A stretch of DNA of 64,000 bases from an uncultured Oceanospirillales bacterium (lineage in GTDB: Bacteria; Pseudomonadota; Gammaproteobacteria; Xanthomonadales; SZUA-36), in assembly GCA_913055655.1 (NCBI GenBank), contig CAJXKA010000001.1, positions 1,364,842 to 1,428,841 of the forward strand. The letters are read 5' to 3'. The position numbers and the translations under genes were made by a program. Below, piece after piece: positions 1 through 8,027 of this stretch. Numbering within the stretch: position 1 is the stretch's first letter; each line of letters begins with the position of its first letter. Below the pieces are notes generated by a model. It did no database searches. It was not told the origin of the DNA and was given only the letters and a program-made list of their open reading frames with translations.

Positions 1-657
1 CACGTCCACGCCGCCCTCGTACACGTAGGCAAACGCGTTGTGCCCCGGCGGCACCGGCAGCGTGACCCGCGCCCCGGCCGGCAGTTCAACATCGACCATC
101 AGCGGGTCGGTGCGCATCCTGCCAGGTTCGGAATTGACCGGGCCGGCGACGGTGTGACCCTCGATGGACAGCGTGCCGGCGATGACCTTCAGCCGACGCC
201 CATCGTCCAGTTCCAGGACCGGAATATCCGCGGCGGGAATGTCGCGATAGGCCGCCGGGGTCATCTTCTCGGCCGCCGGCAGGTTGATCCAGAGCTGGAA
301 ACCCCGCATCCGGCCACTTTCCTGCTGCGGCATCTCGGAATGAATCACGCCCCGCCCCGCCGTCATCCACTGCACACCGCCGCTTTTCAGTTCGCCGACG
401 TTGCCCAGGTGATCCTCGTGACGCATGTGGCCGTCGATCATGTAGGTGACCGTTTCAAAACCACGGTGCGGGTGGGGCGGGAAGCCGGCGATATAGTCCT
501 CGGGGTTGTCGGTCCCGAACTCGTCCAGCATCAGGAACGGGTCCAGGCGATTGCCACCGCCGGCGCCGATACTGCGACGGAGTTTCACGCCTGCGCCATC
601 GGACGTTTCCATGGCGGGAAAGACCCGGGCTAATGTTCTGCTGTTTCCAGTATTCAC
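1..657 (-). CDS. Pirin family protein (3' end outside window)
   Basis: The reverse strand encodes 219 residues of a bicupin pirin with no stop before the window edge, so the C-terminus is missing. The N-terminal cupin shows the family run TSDGAGVKL, then DPFLMLDEFG, the metal-binding GFPPHPHRGFETVTY with HPH and His, and GGVQWMTAGRGVIHSEMP. I chose a GTG start at 657 because GGGAGG lies about 7 bases upstream and because the conserved RVFPAMETSDG run starts before the first ATG at 612. Pirins are iron-binding cytoplasmic proteins; some have quercetin dioxygenase or redox-sensing activity. The gene follows azoR by 28 bases on the same strand, suggesting one quinone/electrophile-responsive transcript. 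The exact substrate is unknown. Confidence 0.9.
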   Translation of the reverse strand, partial: MNTGNSRTLARVFPAMETSDGAGVKLRRSIGAGGGNRLDPFLMLDEFGTDNPEDYIAGFPPHPHRGFETVTYMIDGHMRHEDHLGNVGELKSGGVQWMTAGRGVIHSEMPQQESGRMRGFQLWINLPAAEKMTPAAYRDIPAADIPVLELDDGRRLKVIAGTLSIEGHTVAGPVNSEPGRMRTDPLMVDVELPAGARVTLPVPPGHNAFAYVYEGGVDV

Positions 658-685
658 TTTCTGCCTCCCGTTGACCCGGCCGTCG

Positions 686-1288
686 TTACGCGGCCAGCGC
701 GTCGATCGTGGAATGCGCCTTCGCCAGTGCCTGGCGCTGTCGATCATCACCCAGGGCGAGGCCCTCGGCATAAACGAATTCGATGTCATGCAGGCCGATG
801 AAGTTCAACACGTGGGTGACGTAATCCGTCTGGGTGTCCATGGGTGTTCCCTGGTATACACCGCCGCGAGCGGCGAAGACCATGACCTTGCGGTCCGCCA
901 GCAGGCCGACCGGGCCGTTCTCGGTGTACCTGAACGTCACGCCCGGCCGCGCGACATGGTCAATCCATGCCTTGAACATGGATGGTATGCCGAAGTTGTA
1001 CATCGGCAGGCCGATCACCACCGTGTCCGCGGCGCGCAGCTCGTCGATAAACGTGTTGGATTCATCCAGGGCCTGCCGCTGGAGCGGCGTCAGTTTGGCC
1101 TCGTCGGCCAGGAAGGCGCCAAAACGTTCCGCGTCCAGGTGCGCGACGGGCTGCTCGGACAGGTTGCGTTCGATGACCCGGCCTTCCGGGTGATTGCGGC
1201 GCCAGCGCTCAACGTAGCGTGCCGCGAGCGCGGATGACTGCCCTTCGCTGGCAAACAGGCTGGTATTGATATGCAGTAACGTGTTCAT
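686..1288 (-). CDS. azoR: FMN-dependent NADH-azoreductase
   Basis: This 200-residue flavodoxin-like protein matches the AzoR family in length and motifs: N-terminal MNTLLHINTS, the FMN-binding loop PMYNFGIPSMFKAWIDHVARPGVTF at about residues 95-120, and AARGGVYQG near 140. AzoR dimers use FMN and NADH to reduce azo dyes and quinones in the cytoplasm, and their usual physiological role is quinone detoxification. It is transcribed divergently from a LysR regulator with a 98-bp AT-rich intergenic region holding two LysR-box-like sites, and is followed closely by pirin. Regulation by the adjacent LysR protein is a strong inference from this layout. Confidence 0.93.
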   Translation of the reverse strand: MNTLLHINTSLFASEGQSSALAARYVERWRRNHPEGRVIERNLSEQPVAHLDAERFGAFLADEAKLTPLQRQALDESNTFIDELRAADTVVIGLPMYNFGIPSMFKAWIDHVARPGVTFRYTENGPVGLLADRKVMVFAARGGVYQGTPMDTQTDYVTHVLNFIGLHDIEFVYAEGLALGDDRQRQALAKAHSTIDALAA

Positions 1289-1329
1289 GCGATGTCCTCG
1301 GTGGATGTCGTGATATGCGCATGATATTC

Positions 1330-1388
1330 ATCGTATACTTGAATATAAATGTGAATTTTTCGCATAATTAGATCGTATATTTCGATAT
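1330..1388. promoter_or_regulatory. Tandem LysR-type operator-like sites between azoR and lysR
   Basis: Two 17-bp sites, at 1330-1346 (ATCGTATACTTGAATAT) and 1372-1388 (ATCGTATATTTCGATAT), agree at 14 of 17 positions and are 42 bp apart, four helical turns. Each contains the LysR T-N11-A pattern; the second is a clean ATCG-N7-CGAT dyad and covers the LysR start codon at 1387. A further perfect inverted repeat, ATATTCA-N9-TGAATAT, spans 1324-1346. The arrangement fits binding by the divergent LysR regulator with autorepression. Confidence 0.6.
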
Positions 1389-2298
1389 GTTAAACCCCAG
1401 GGTATCACTCGACCAGTGGCGCGCTTTCGTGGCGGTCGTCGATCATGGCGGCTACGCGAAAGCCGCGGACGAGCTCCACAAGACCCAGTCCTCTGTCAGC
1501 TACGCGGTGCACCGGGTGGAGGACCTGCTGGACGTCAGGCTGTTTGAACGGCAGGGCCGGCGCGCGGTCCTGACACCCGGCGGACAGGTGCTTTATCAAC
1601 GCGCGGTCTCGCTGCTGGACCGCGCCGGCAACCTCGAACATGGCGCGGCCGAGTTCGGCGACAACTGGGAACCCGAGTTACGACTGGCCGTGGAAATCGT
1701 TTTTCCCACCTGGGTGTTGCTTGAAGCCCTGGAGCAGTTTGGCGCCCGGTTTCCGCAAACCCGCGTGCAACTGTACGAAACGGTGCTCGGCGGCATGGAC
1801 GAAGCCCTGCTCGATCGCCGGGTCGACCTGGCGCTGACCCCCTTCATCCCGCAGGGGTTCGCAGGTGACCCGCTGCTTCCAGTCCGTTTTATCGCCGCCG
1901 CCCACCCTGACCACCCATTACACCACCTGGGCCGGCCGGTGACGCTCGACGACCTGAAGGATCACCGCCACCTGGTCATTCGCGACAGCGCCCAGCAGCG
2001 ACCACGTGACAGTGGCAGTTGGATTGGCACAGAACAGCGCTGGACGGTCAGTCACAAGGCCACCCAGATCCGGGCCGCCTGCATGGGCTTGGGGTTCGCC
2101 TGGTTCCCGGAACAGGCCATCCGTAAGGAACTGGACGAAGGCCGCCTTGCACCATTACCCATGCGCGAAGGCGCGGAGCGCCATGCGCAGGTCTACCTGG
2201 TGTTCACCGATCCGGACGCGCCACCGCGCGCCGCCAGGGCCATGGCTGATATCCTGCAGGAACACTGCGATAACCGGGAATTGGAGTCGCCTTCGTGA
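1387..2298 (+). CDS. LysR-family transcriptional regulator
   Basis: The protein has 303 residues, normal for the family. The N-terminal winged helix-turn-helix (about residues 5-65) shows LDQWRAFVAVVDHGGYAKAADELHKTQSSVSYAVHRVEDLLDVRLFER, followed by a periplasmic-binding-protein-like effector domain. It is divergent from azoR-pirin, so it probably controls those genes in response to a quinone or other electrophile. Its stop overlaps the GTG start of the next gene in the sequence GTGA (2295-2298), which couples regulator and esterase translation. The ligand cannot be deduced from sequence. Confidence 0.93.
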   Translation: MLNPRVSLDQWRAFVAVVDHGGYAKAADELHKTQSSVSYAVHRVEDLLDVRLFERQGRRAVLTPGGQVLYQRAVSLLDRAGNLEHGAAEFGDNWEPELRLAVEIVFPTWVLLEALEQFGARFPQTRVQLYETVLGGMDEALLDRRVDLALTPFIPQGFAGDPLLPVRFIAAAHPDHPLHHLGRPVTLDDLKDHRHLVIRDSAQQRPRDSGSWIGTEQRWTVSHKATQIRAACMGLGFAWFPEQAIRKELDEGRLAPLPMREGAERHAQVYLVFTDPDAPPRAARAMADILQEHCDNRELESPS

Positions 2299-3077
2299 GG
2301 ATCATCACCAGGACATTGATGACCGCCCTGTTCGTCGGTTCATTCGCCTGCATGGCTTTCGGCGGTGAACTCTCGGAAAACACGCGTATCGAGAGCCAAC
2401 AGCTGGGCTACGCGCTGCAGTATCGAACCTACACGCCGGCGGGCATCCGGCCCGACAGGCGATACCCCGTCCTGCTGGTGACCGACGGCCCGTGGTACAT
2501 CGCCCAGGGCAACATGGTCGACACGCTGGACGCGATGATCAATGCCGGCACGATTCCACCCGTTTTTGTGGTCTTCGTGGACAACCGTGATCCTGACGAC
2601 CTGGCCCAGAACCGGCGCACGGACGAATTCATGTGCAAAGTCGCGTATGTGAACTTCTACACCGCGGAGTTGCTTCCGGCCCTGTACCGGCAGTACCCCA
2701 TCAGCCCACGGCGAGAGGACACCAGTATCCTGGGGTTATCATTCGGCGGACTGAACAGCGCCTGTTTTGGCGCGCTGGCCTCGTCCCGTTTCGGCGGTAT
2801 TGGCATGCACTCACCCGCCAGCGACCGACACATCGAAGCCATGTTGCCGCTCTACCGTGACGGTGACCAGGAGCCATTAAACGTGTTCATCTCCGCGGGC
2901 ACGCGACGTGACAACCTTCAGGCGGCGCGCAAACTCGCGGCCGCCCTGGAACAGGACGGCCACGAAGTGACGTTCGAGATCAATCGTGGTGGCACCCACG
3001 ACTGGGACAACTGGCGTGACCTGCTGGACGAAGCCCTGGTCACGCTGCTGGGCCCCGGCCAGGCGCCGGCGCCCTGA
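2295..3077 (+). CDS. Secreted alpha/beta-hydrolase, putative esterase (PF00756 type)
   Basis: The 260-residue protein has an N-terminal Sec signal (about residues 1-23, ending FACMAFG-G). An esterase-D/Fes-like fold follows: YPVLLVTDG strand, the nucleophile elbow GLSFGG with Ser149, a plausible acid Asp206 (SAGTRRD) and His235 (GGTHDW). Proteins of this group hydrolyse ester bonds, including those of siderophores or acyl sugars, in the periplasm. The start is GTG at 2295, overlapping the LysR stop by four bases, so it is co-translated with the regulator. The substrate is not predictable; a link to the azoR/pirin response is inference only. Confidence 0.8.
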   Translation: MRIITRTLMTALFVGSFACMAFGGELSENTRIESQQLGYALQYRTYTPAGIRPDRRYPVLLVTDGPWYIAQGNMVDTLDAMINAGTIPPVFVVFVDNRDPDDLAQNRRTDEFMCKVAYVNFYTAELLPALYRQYPISPRREDTSILGLSFGGLNSACFGALASSRFGGIGMHSPASDRHIEAMLPLYRDGDQEPLNVFISAGTRRDNLQAARKLAAALEQDGHEVTFEINRGGTHDWDNWRDLLDEALVTLLGPGQAPAP

Positions 3078-3084
3078 ACCCGCC

Positions 3085-4176
3085 TTACTCCGCGTCCGCG
3101 GCGGCCTCCACCAGCGCTTCGCACAGGGCCACGTTGTCGTTGGCCGTACGGGAAATCGAAATGCTGCCGCTCTCACCGAAGGCGTCCAGGTCGAAATCCA
3201 CCGTGCCGGACTCGCAGCTGTCGAAGGTCATGGTCATGGTCCCGACTTTTTCATTGCTGTCGATACCGGCGCCGTAGTCGACAAACCGGCCACCGCGCGC
3301 GTTGTAAACGTCCAGCGTGACGCTGTCGCCGCCAGTGAAACTTCCCGCCGGCGCCAGGCCGGTCAACCAGCGGTGGCCGGGGTCGCCAATCACGGCCTCG
3401 GCATCCATTCCGGGCAGCTCGGTGTCCCAGGTGTACCAGCCCAGCGTCGCGCCACCACGCTGTGGCAGCACCTCCAGGTAGAAGCCTTCGCCACCATCAC
3501 CCCGTTCACGCCAGGCGCCGTTCAGGCCCGAGTTGAGCACCATCGGAAGTGGCTCGTTGGTGAACACCGTGACTTCGGTAAACAGGTAATTCTCTGCGCT
3601 TCGGTCTTCACCCGTGGCGTAGTTGAACAGCGGAATCTCGGTAAACACCGTGCTCAGGTAGAAATCCTGGATGGAACCCAATGTATCGACCACGTCCATG
3701 CCGTTGCCAATGACTTCACCGAACACGGCGTAACCGGCATCATCCCCGGTACGTTCGCCGTCCAGGGCCTCCGAGTTGTCACGCAGGTTGATAAACCACT
3801 GGCTCGTGGCACTGTCGGGGTCGCTGGACCGCGCCATTGAGATCGTCCCGCGAGTATTGGAAATGCCGGACTCGTTGGCAATGGGGTCCCGGGTCTCAAT
3901 ACGCTCGAACGTGTCTTCCACAGTCCAGGTGTGACCGCCACCCTGGATGACGAAGCCATCGACCTTGCGGTGAATGATGGAATTTTCGTAGGCGCCTGAC
4001 TCGATGTATTCGAGGAAATTGGCCACCGTGATCGGTGCTTCTTCGTCGTACAGCTCTACGATGAATTTTCCGAAACGGGTCTCGAACTGGACCTGGGTGG
4101 CCATGGCCGGGGACACGGCCAGTGCGGCGAGGGTGAACGTCAGCACACGCGCGGCGCGCAGGGCGAATGAATTCAT
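3085..4176 (-). CDS. Secreted cyclophilin-type peptidyl-prolyl isomerase with C-terminal extra domain
   Basis: Of 363 residues, 1-26 form a Sec signal ending SPAMA. Residues about 28-205 are a bacterial cyclophilin: FETRFGKFIVELYDEEAP, NFLEYIESGAYENSIIHRKVDGFVIQGGG, then SQWFINLRDN and YAVFGEVIGNGMDVVD. The family catalyses prolyl cis-trans isomerisation, here in the periplasm. Residues about 210-363 form an additional beta-rich domain (GLNGAWRERGDGGEGFYLEV, WYTWDTE, GDPGHRWLTGL, GTMTMTFDSCESG) absent from PpiA/PpiB. I recall similar tails on many secreted proteins of Xanthomonadales-like bacteria, where the function is unknown. The gene converges with the esterase, leaving only 7 bases between stops. 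Confidence 0.88.
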   Translation of the reverse strand: MNSFALRAARVLTFTLAALAVSPAMATQVQFETRFGKFIVELYDEEAPITVANFLEYIESGAYENSIIHRKVDGFVIQGGGHTWTVEDTFERIETRDPIANESGISNTRGTISMARSSDPDSATSQWFINLRDNSEALDGERTGDDAGYAVFGEVIGNGMDVVDTLGSIQDFYLSTVFTEIPLFNYATGEDRSAENYLFTEVTVFTNEPLPMVLNSGLNGAWRERGDGGEGFYLEVLPQRGGATLGWYTWDTELPGMDAEAVIGDPGHRWLTGLAPAGSFTGGDSVTLDVYNARGGRFVDYGAGIDSNEKVGTMTMTFDSCESGTVDFDLDAFGESGSISISRTANDNVALCEALVEAAADAE

Positions 4177-4378
4177 GAAACTTACTCCTGGATGGGTCCG
4201 CCGATGCGAAGGGTCAGACCCGGATATCGGGTTTCGGTGGTTGGACGGCTACCGCGTATCGCAGCCCTCTGAATCGGCGCGCATTATAGCCGGACGGCCC
4301 GGTTTTTTCAGCCATGCCGCGTGGTATCCTGCGCCGCCACCTTTTTTTATTTGACGCCGCTTTCTGCATAACAAGCCC

Positions 4379-5389
4379 ATGTCCACGCAACCGCGACCGC
4401 TGATCCAGGCCCCGGGCTGGAAAGCCCAGCTGCGCGACGCTGTCCGCGATGGCGAAGCGTTGCTGGCCATGCTGGGGCTCTCCGCCGACCAGGTGGGCCT
4501 GAGTAAGGAGGCAGCACGCGACTTTCCACTGCTCGCGCCCCGGGACTTTGTTCGCCGCATTCGCCATGGCGACCCCCGGGATCCTTTACTGAGGCAGGTA
4601 CTGGCGGTCGGTGACGAACTTGTCGATGTGGCTGGATTTGGCGCCGACCCTACCGGTGAGACTGAAGGCGCGATTGCGCGGACCGGCATCCTGCACAAAT
4701 ATGCCGGGAGGGTATTGCTGATCGTGGCCGGCGGCTGCGCGGTCAACTGCCGTTACTGCTTCCGGCGGCATTTCCCGTATGGCGACAACGTGATCAGCCG
4801 CCGCGCCTGGGGCGATGCACTGGGCTATGTTTCCGGCGACACCAGCATCACCGAAGTCATTCTCAGCGGCGGCGACCCGCTGATCGCCGATGACCGCGCC
4901 CTGGCGGAACTCTGTGACAGGATCGCGGCGATAGGCCATGTGCGCCGAATCCGCATCCACACGCGATTGCCGGTGGTCATTCCCGACCGGGTCACCGACG
5001 CGCTCCTGGACGCCGTCACGCCGGCCGGCGTGCAGACGGTCTTTGTCGTCCACAGCAACCATGCCAATGAACTGGATGACGTCGTCGGACAGGCCTTCGC
5101 CCGGATTCGTGCCCGGGGCCTGGTGCTGCTGAACCAGGCCGTCCTGCTGGCGGGCGTCAATGACGACGCCGACACCCTGGCCGAACTCAACGAGGCACTG
5201 TTCGCCCATGGGGCACTGCCCTATTACCTGCACGTACTTGATCGCGTGCGTGGCGCGGCCCATTTCGACCTGGACGAAGCTCGGGCGCTTGAGCTGCATG
5301 GCGCGCTGCGCGACCGCCTGCCCGGGTACCTGGTTCCGAAGCTGGTGCGTGAAGAAGCCGGTGCGCCGGCCAAGACGCCGTTGGGTTGA
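4379..5389 (+). CDS. epmB: EF-P beta-lysylation protein EpmB (lysine 2,3-aminomutase family)
   Basis: The 336-residue radical SAM protein is the size of E. coli EpmB/YjeK. The iron-sulfur motif is [17 protein letters not shown] with Cys120, Cys124 and Cys127; the SAM-binding GGDPL is at 164-168, and the PLP lysine is probably Lys321 in [10 protein letters not shown]. EpmB converts (S)-alpha-lysine to (R)-beta-lysine, which EpmA then attaches to elongation factor P to relieve polyproline stalling. Neither epmA nor efp is in the window. The start at 4379 gives the typical N-terminus but has no clear Shine-Dalgarno sequence. It is divergent from the cyclophilin gene across 202 bp. Confidence 0.93.
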   Translation: MSTQPRPLIQAPGWKAQLRDAVRDGEALLAMLGLSADQVGLSKEAARDFPLLAPRDFVRRIRHGDPRDPLLRQVLAVGDELVDVAGFGADPTGETEGAIARTGILHKYAGRVLLIVAGGCAVNCRYCFRRHFPYGDNVISRRAWGDALGYVSGDTSITEVILSGGDPLIADDRALAELCDRIAAIGHVRRIRIHTRLPVVIPDRVTDALLDAVTPAGVQTVFVVHSNHANELDDVVGQAFARIRARGLVLLNQAVLLAGVNDDADTLAELNEALFAHGALPYYLHVLDRVRGAAHFDLDEARALELHGALRDRLPGYLVPKLVREEAGAPAKTPLG

Positions 5390-5536
5390 ATCACGATCCG
5401 GGGTCCCTGCCGCGGACCATCGGCGTTGTAAATCAGTCAACAGTGCGTGGCGAATTTACATGCAGGGTTTACAAAACGTCGCAGAAGCAAACCCGAAAAT
5501 GCCCTCAAATACCTGATTTCCATTCAATTACACACA

Positions 5537-5560
5537 TTGGTTCAGTTCTTGCATCTATAC
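5537..5560 (+). promoter_or_regulatory. Candidate promoter of the small membrane-protein operon
   Basis: About 80-100 bases before the DUF1328 gene, TTGGTTCAGTTCTTGCA (5537-5553) has GG and GC doublets separated by 10 bases, as in sigma-54 -24/-12 elements. Immediately after it, CTATAC (5555-5560) resembles the extended -10 of sigma-S/sigma-70 promoters. The two readings are mutually exclusive. E. coli relatives of the downstream genes are stationary-phase induced, which favours the second. No other features are seen in the 248-base gap 5390-5637. Confidence 0.3.
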
Positions 5561-5637
5561 CGGGCAAGGAGCGCAGATTGTACGTTCCGGGGCCATACCG
5601 GCCCATCAAGACGACAACTGACCTGGAGGAAAGGACC

Positions 5638-5811
5638 ATGCTTGGATGGATACTGACACTGCTGATTATCGCCCTGATCGCGGGCCTGCTGGGTTTCACC
5701 GGTATTGCGGGCGCCGCGGCGGGAATCGCGAAAATCCTGTTCTTCGTATTTCTCGCCCTGCTGGTGATCGCCCTGATCGCCAGGGCCGTTCGCGGAACAC
5801 CGCCGGTCTGA
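5638..5811 (+). CDS. DUF1328 (YtjA-like) small membrane protein
   Basis: This 57-residue protein consists of two hydrophobic helices (about 4-23 and 31-50) separated by a Gly/Ala-rich turn ([14 protein letters not shown]), matching the DUF1328/YtjA family in length and motif. The start is ATG at 5638 behind a strong GGAGGAAAGG. The protein should sit in the inner membrane; its molecular role is unknown, but family members often accompany stress-induced membrane proteins. It is the first gene of a same-strand set running to 7129. Confidence 0.9.
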   Translation: MLGWILTLLIIALIAGLLGFTGIAGAAAGIAKILFFVFLALLVIALIARAVRGTPPV

Positions 5812-5863
5812 CCGCCGGACTGCAATTTTGACAATAATCTGAATACGACACCGGAGGATGACA

Positions 5864-6052
5864 ATGAAATACGTTAAGACTACGCTTTTGATGATGCTGC
5901 TTGGACTGGCCGTGGCCGGTTGCGAACAGAAGGGTCCCTTCGAAGAAGCTGGCGAAAGCATCGACGAAGCGGCTGAAGACGTTGGCAACGCCGCCGAGGA
6001 CGCCTGTGAAGACGTCAAGGACGCGGCGGGTGCTGAAGACACAGACTGTTAA
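5864..6052 (+). CDS. Small acidic lipoprotein
   Basis: The 62-residue product begins with a lipoprotein signal whose lipobox is LAVAGC, lipidated Cys20, followed by an acidic, alanine-rich tail (EEAGESIDEAAEDVGNAAEDACEDVKDAAG) that would form an amphipathic helix. I chose ATG 5864, because GGAGG at 5853-5857 is 6 bases upstream and would overlap a start at 5858. It resembles small entericidin-like or YtjA-associated lipoproteins only in general plan; I do not recognise a family. It lies between DUF1328 and DUF883 genes, so an envelope-stress role is inferred. Confidence 0.8.
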   Translation: MKYVKTTLLMMLLGLAVAGCEQKGPFEEAGESIDEAAEDVGNAAEDACEDVKDAAGAEDTDC

Positions 6053-6063
6053 AGGAGGAATTT

Positions 6064-6375
6064 ATGAGTAGTACCCATTCACAAGCCACCAGCGGCCCAC
6101 GCGCGGCAAACGAGTCACCCGCCACGCACAAGGCGCGCGAAGCTGCTCACGAAGCCGTTGATCGCGCCGCCGATCGCGCGGAGGTGGTCGAAGACCGCAT
6201 CCGCAAGGAAGCTGCGCACATGGCCGAGAAGGCCAATGCGGGCAAGGATGAGGCCATGGCCAGGTGGGACGACACCGTCGAGACACTCGATGAATTCGTC
6301 CGCAAGCGGCCGGTCGCCTCCGTCGGCATCGCGTTTGGCGCCGGCGTCCTGGCCGCGCTGCTGCTGCGACGGTGA
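6064..6375 (+). CDS. DUF883 family protein (YqjD/ElaB-like)
   Basis: The 103-residue protein has a long charged amphipathic helix (about 15-80) and the diagnostic C-terminal segment FVRKRPVASVGIAFGAGVLAALLLRR, a single membrane anchor ending in arginines. E. coli YqjD and ElaB are inner-membrane, C-tail-anchored proteins that bind ribosomes in stationary phase. The start is ATG 6064 behind AAAGGAGG. Its stop overlaps the GTG start of the YqjE-like gene (GTGA at 6372-6375), as in the yqjD-yqjE pair. Confidence 0.9.
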   Translation: MSSTHSQATSGPRAANESPATHKAREAAHEAVDRAADRAEVVEDRIRKEAAHMAEKANAGKDEAMARWDDTVETLDEFVRKRPVASVGIAFGAGVLAALLLRR

Positions 6376-6779
6376 GTTCACCCGCGGAGACCGGCGCCTC
6401 GACGGATTCAGAAAAACGGGATTCGCCTGAAGCGCCGGGACTGCCGCAACTGCTGACCGACTGGGGCGCTGCCTACGGGCAGCGCTTTGCCACGGGCGCG
6501 AAAGTAGTGATGGCCGAGACCCGACTGGCCGTCACCTCTTTCGTGCTCATGGTGTTCGGGGTCATGATCGCCGCCGGCCTGGCGATGTTTGCCTGGGGGC
6601 TCCTGCTCTTCGCGGGAATGCGTGCCTTTACACTGGTCGGTATGCCCCTGATCGCGACGGCCATCGTACTTGCCCTGCTCCACCTGCTCGCCGCTTTCCT
6701 GATCTGGCGTGGCGTGTCCAGGCTGTCTCACAGGTTTGAATTCGAAGCCACGCGTGAAATCTTCGGAGACCCCGAATGA
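6372..6779 (+). CDS. YqjE/phage-holin-like membrane protein
   Basis: The 135-residue protein has a polar N-terminus (about 1-50), two strongly hydrophobic helices (about 53-78 and 84-108) and a short cytoplasmic tail. This plan and its position right after a DUF883 gene match YqjE (Phage_holin_3_6 type). The GTG start overlaps the DUF883 stop by four bases and its own stop overlaps the next start as ATGA (6776-6779), so three genes are translationally coupled. The function is unknown; a role in stationary-phase membrane organisation is inferred. Confidence 0.82.
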   Translation: MSSPAETGASTDSEKRDSPEAPGLPQLLTDWGAAYGQRFATGAKVVMAETRLAVTSFVLMVFGVMIAAGLAMFAWGLLLFAGMRAFTLVGMPLIATAIVLALLHLLAAFLIWRGVSRLSHRFEFEATREIFGDPE

Positions 6780-7129
6780 TCGGTGCGTGGAAATCGCAGG
6801 TCAGGGAAGTCGAACGGCTTCGCCAGCGTTACCACGACCTGGACCGCGAAGAACATGCCATGCGCGCCGAAGTGAGGCACCATGTCGAGGCGCACTGGCT
6901 GCGCGGCGAAACCCTGCTCTGGACCGCCGTCACCGGCTGGATCTGGTTCTCCCGCAGGCGCGACATGGGCGAGGAGGAGCGTGGCGGACTGCTCGCCGAA
7001 TTGCTGGCCTCGTTCTGGATCATGCAGCGCTGGCGTCGCCTGACGGACCGCGCCGCGTCGATCGCAAAACGAGTCGATACGGAGTCCGAACGATCGGGAC
7101 ACCACCCACAAAACAACAAGGAGAACTGA
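6776..7129 (+). CDS. Small hypothetical protein of the DUF883-YqjE operon
   Basis: This 117-residue protein is arginine- and glutamate-rich, with a predicted helix-forming N-terminus (VREVERLRQRYHDLDREEHAMRAEVRHHVEAHW) and one moderately hydrophobic segment around WTAVTGWIWF. It sits where YqjK lies in the E. coli yqjCDEK region, but I see no firm similarity beyond size and charge. The ATG start overlaps the previous stop (ATGA). Only one base separates its stop from the GTG of the next gene, which may therefore be in the same transcript. Confidence 0.7.
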   Translation: MIGAWKSQVREVERLRQRYHDLDREEHAMRAEVRHHVEAHWLRGETLLWTAVTGWIWFSRRRDMGEEERGGLLAELLASFWIMQRWRRLTDRAASIAKRVDTESERSGHHPQNNKEN

Positions 7130-7130
7130 C

Positions 7131-8027
7131 GTGAACAACCATCCCAAACCAGGCGCTTCAACCACGCTGAGCCGCCGTGGCCTGCTCAATCGCGTCGCGG
7201 CACTTTCAGCCGCACCGCTGGCGCTGGGCATGACGGGCACGGCCCTGGCCGCCGACCCTAAACCATGCGCGCCCGCGGGGCGTGCCACCGGCATCCAGCT
7301 CTACACGGTGCGTGATTCGATGGCGGAGAGCGTGGACGCGACGCTGGCCGCGATCGCCGCGATCGGTTACCGCGAAGTGGAATTTGCCGGGTATTTTGAC
7401 CGCTCGCCGGTTCAGGTCCGCACCCTGCTGGACGACCTGGGACTGGTCGCCCCCAGCGGTCACATGGATGGCCGCAGCCTGCGCGATGACCCGTCGGCCC
7501 TGCTCGACACCGCGGCAGCCGTCGGCCACGACTACGTGGTCATCGCCTGGTTGCACCCGGAGGACCGTGACAGCATCGACGACTACAAGGCCTGGGCCCA
7601 GGTCTTCAACCGCGTTGGTGAGCAATGCCAGGCCCTGGGCATGCGCTTCGCCTATCACAACCACGATTTCGAGTTCCAGGCCATCGGCGGCACGGTGCCC
7701 TGGGACGTCCTGCTGGCGGAAACCGACCCGGAACTGGTCGATTTCGAGCTGGACATGTTCTGGGCCCGCAAGGCCGGCCTGGACCCCGTGGAGGTGCTCT
7801 CCCGCGCCCCGGGCCGCTATACGATGGCGCACATCAAGGACATGAGCCCCGCGGGCGAGATGGTGGACGTGGGTACCGGCGAAATCGACTATGGCGCCAT
7901 CCTGGCCACGCCGGAGGCCGCCAACCTGAAGCACCTGTTCGTGGAACATGACAACCCGGCAGACCCCTTCCGCACGGCGGCAGTCGGCCGCTTGGGGCTC
8001 AGCCGGGCCCTGGCGGGTGACGGGTGA
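7131..8027 (+). CDS. Tat-exported sugar phosphate isomerase/epimerase-like TIM barrel
   Basis: The 298-residue protein starts with a twin-arginine signal (LSRRGLLNR, Arg15-Arg16, hydrophobic core, then ALAADP). A xylose-isomerase-like TIM barrel follows (IQLYTVRDSM, FAYHNHDFEF, DFELDMFWARKAG, MAHIKDM, FVEHDN), whose His, Glu and Asp residues form the usual metal site. Such periplasmic proteins are thought to isomerise or epimerise sugars or inositols. The start is GTG 7131 after AAGGAG. The last residues (AGDG) and the stop codon are encoded by a heptamer repeat array that begins at 8015, so the C-terminus looks remodelled by the repeat. The convergent MFS transporter could supply the substrate. 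Confidence 0.85.
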   Translation: MNNHPKPGASTTLSRRGLLNRVAALSAAPLALGMTGTALAADPKPCAPAGRATGIQLYTVRDSMAESVDATLAAIAAIGYREVEFAGYFDRSPVQVRTLLDDLGLVAPSGHMDGRSLRDDPSALLDTAAAVGHDYVVIAWLHPEDRDSIDDYKAWAQVFNRVGEQCQALGMRFAYHNHDFEFQAIGGTVPWDVLLAETDPELVDFELDMFWARKAGLDPVEVLSRAPGRYTMAHIKDMSPAGEMVDVGTGEIDYGAILATPEAANLKHLFVEHDNPADPFRTAAVGRLGLSRALAGDG

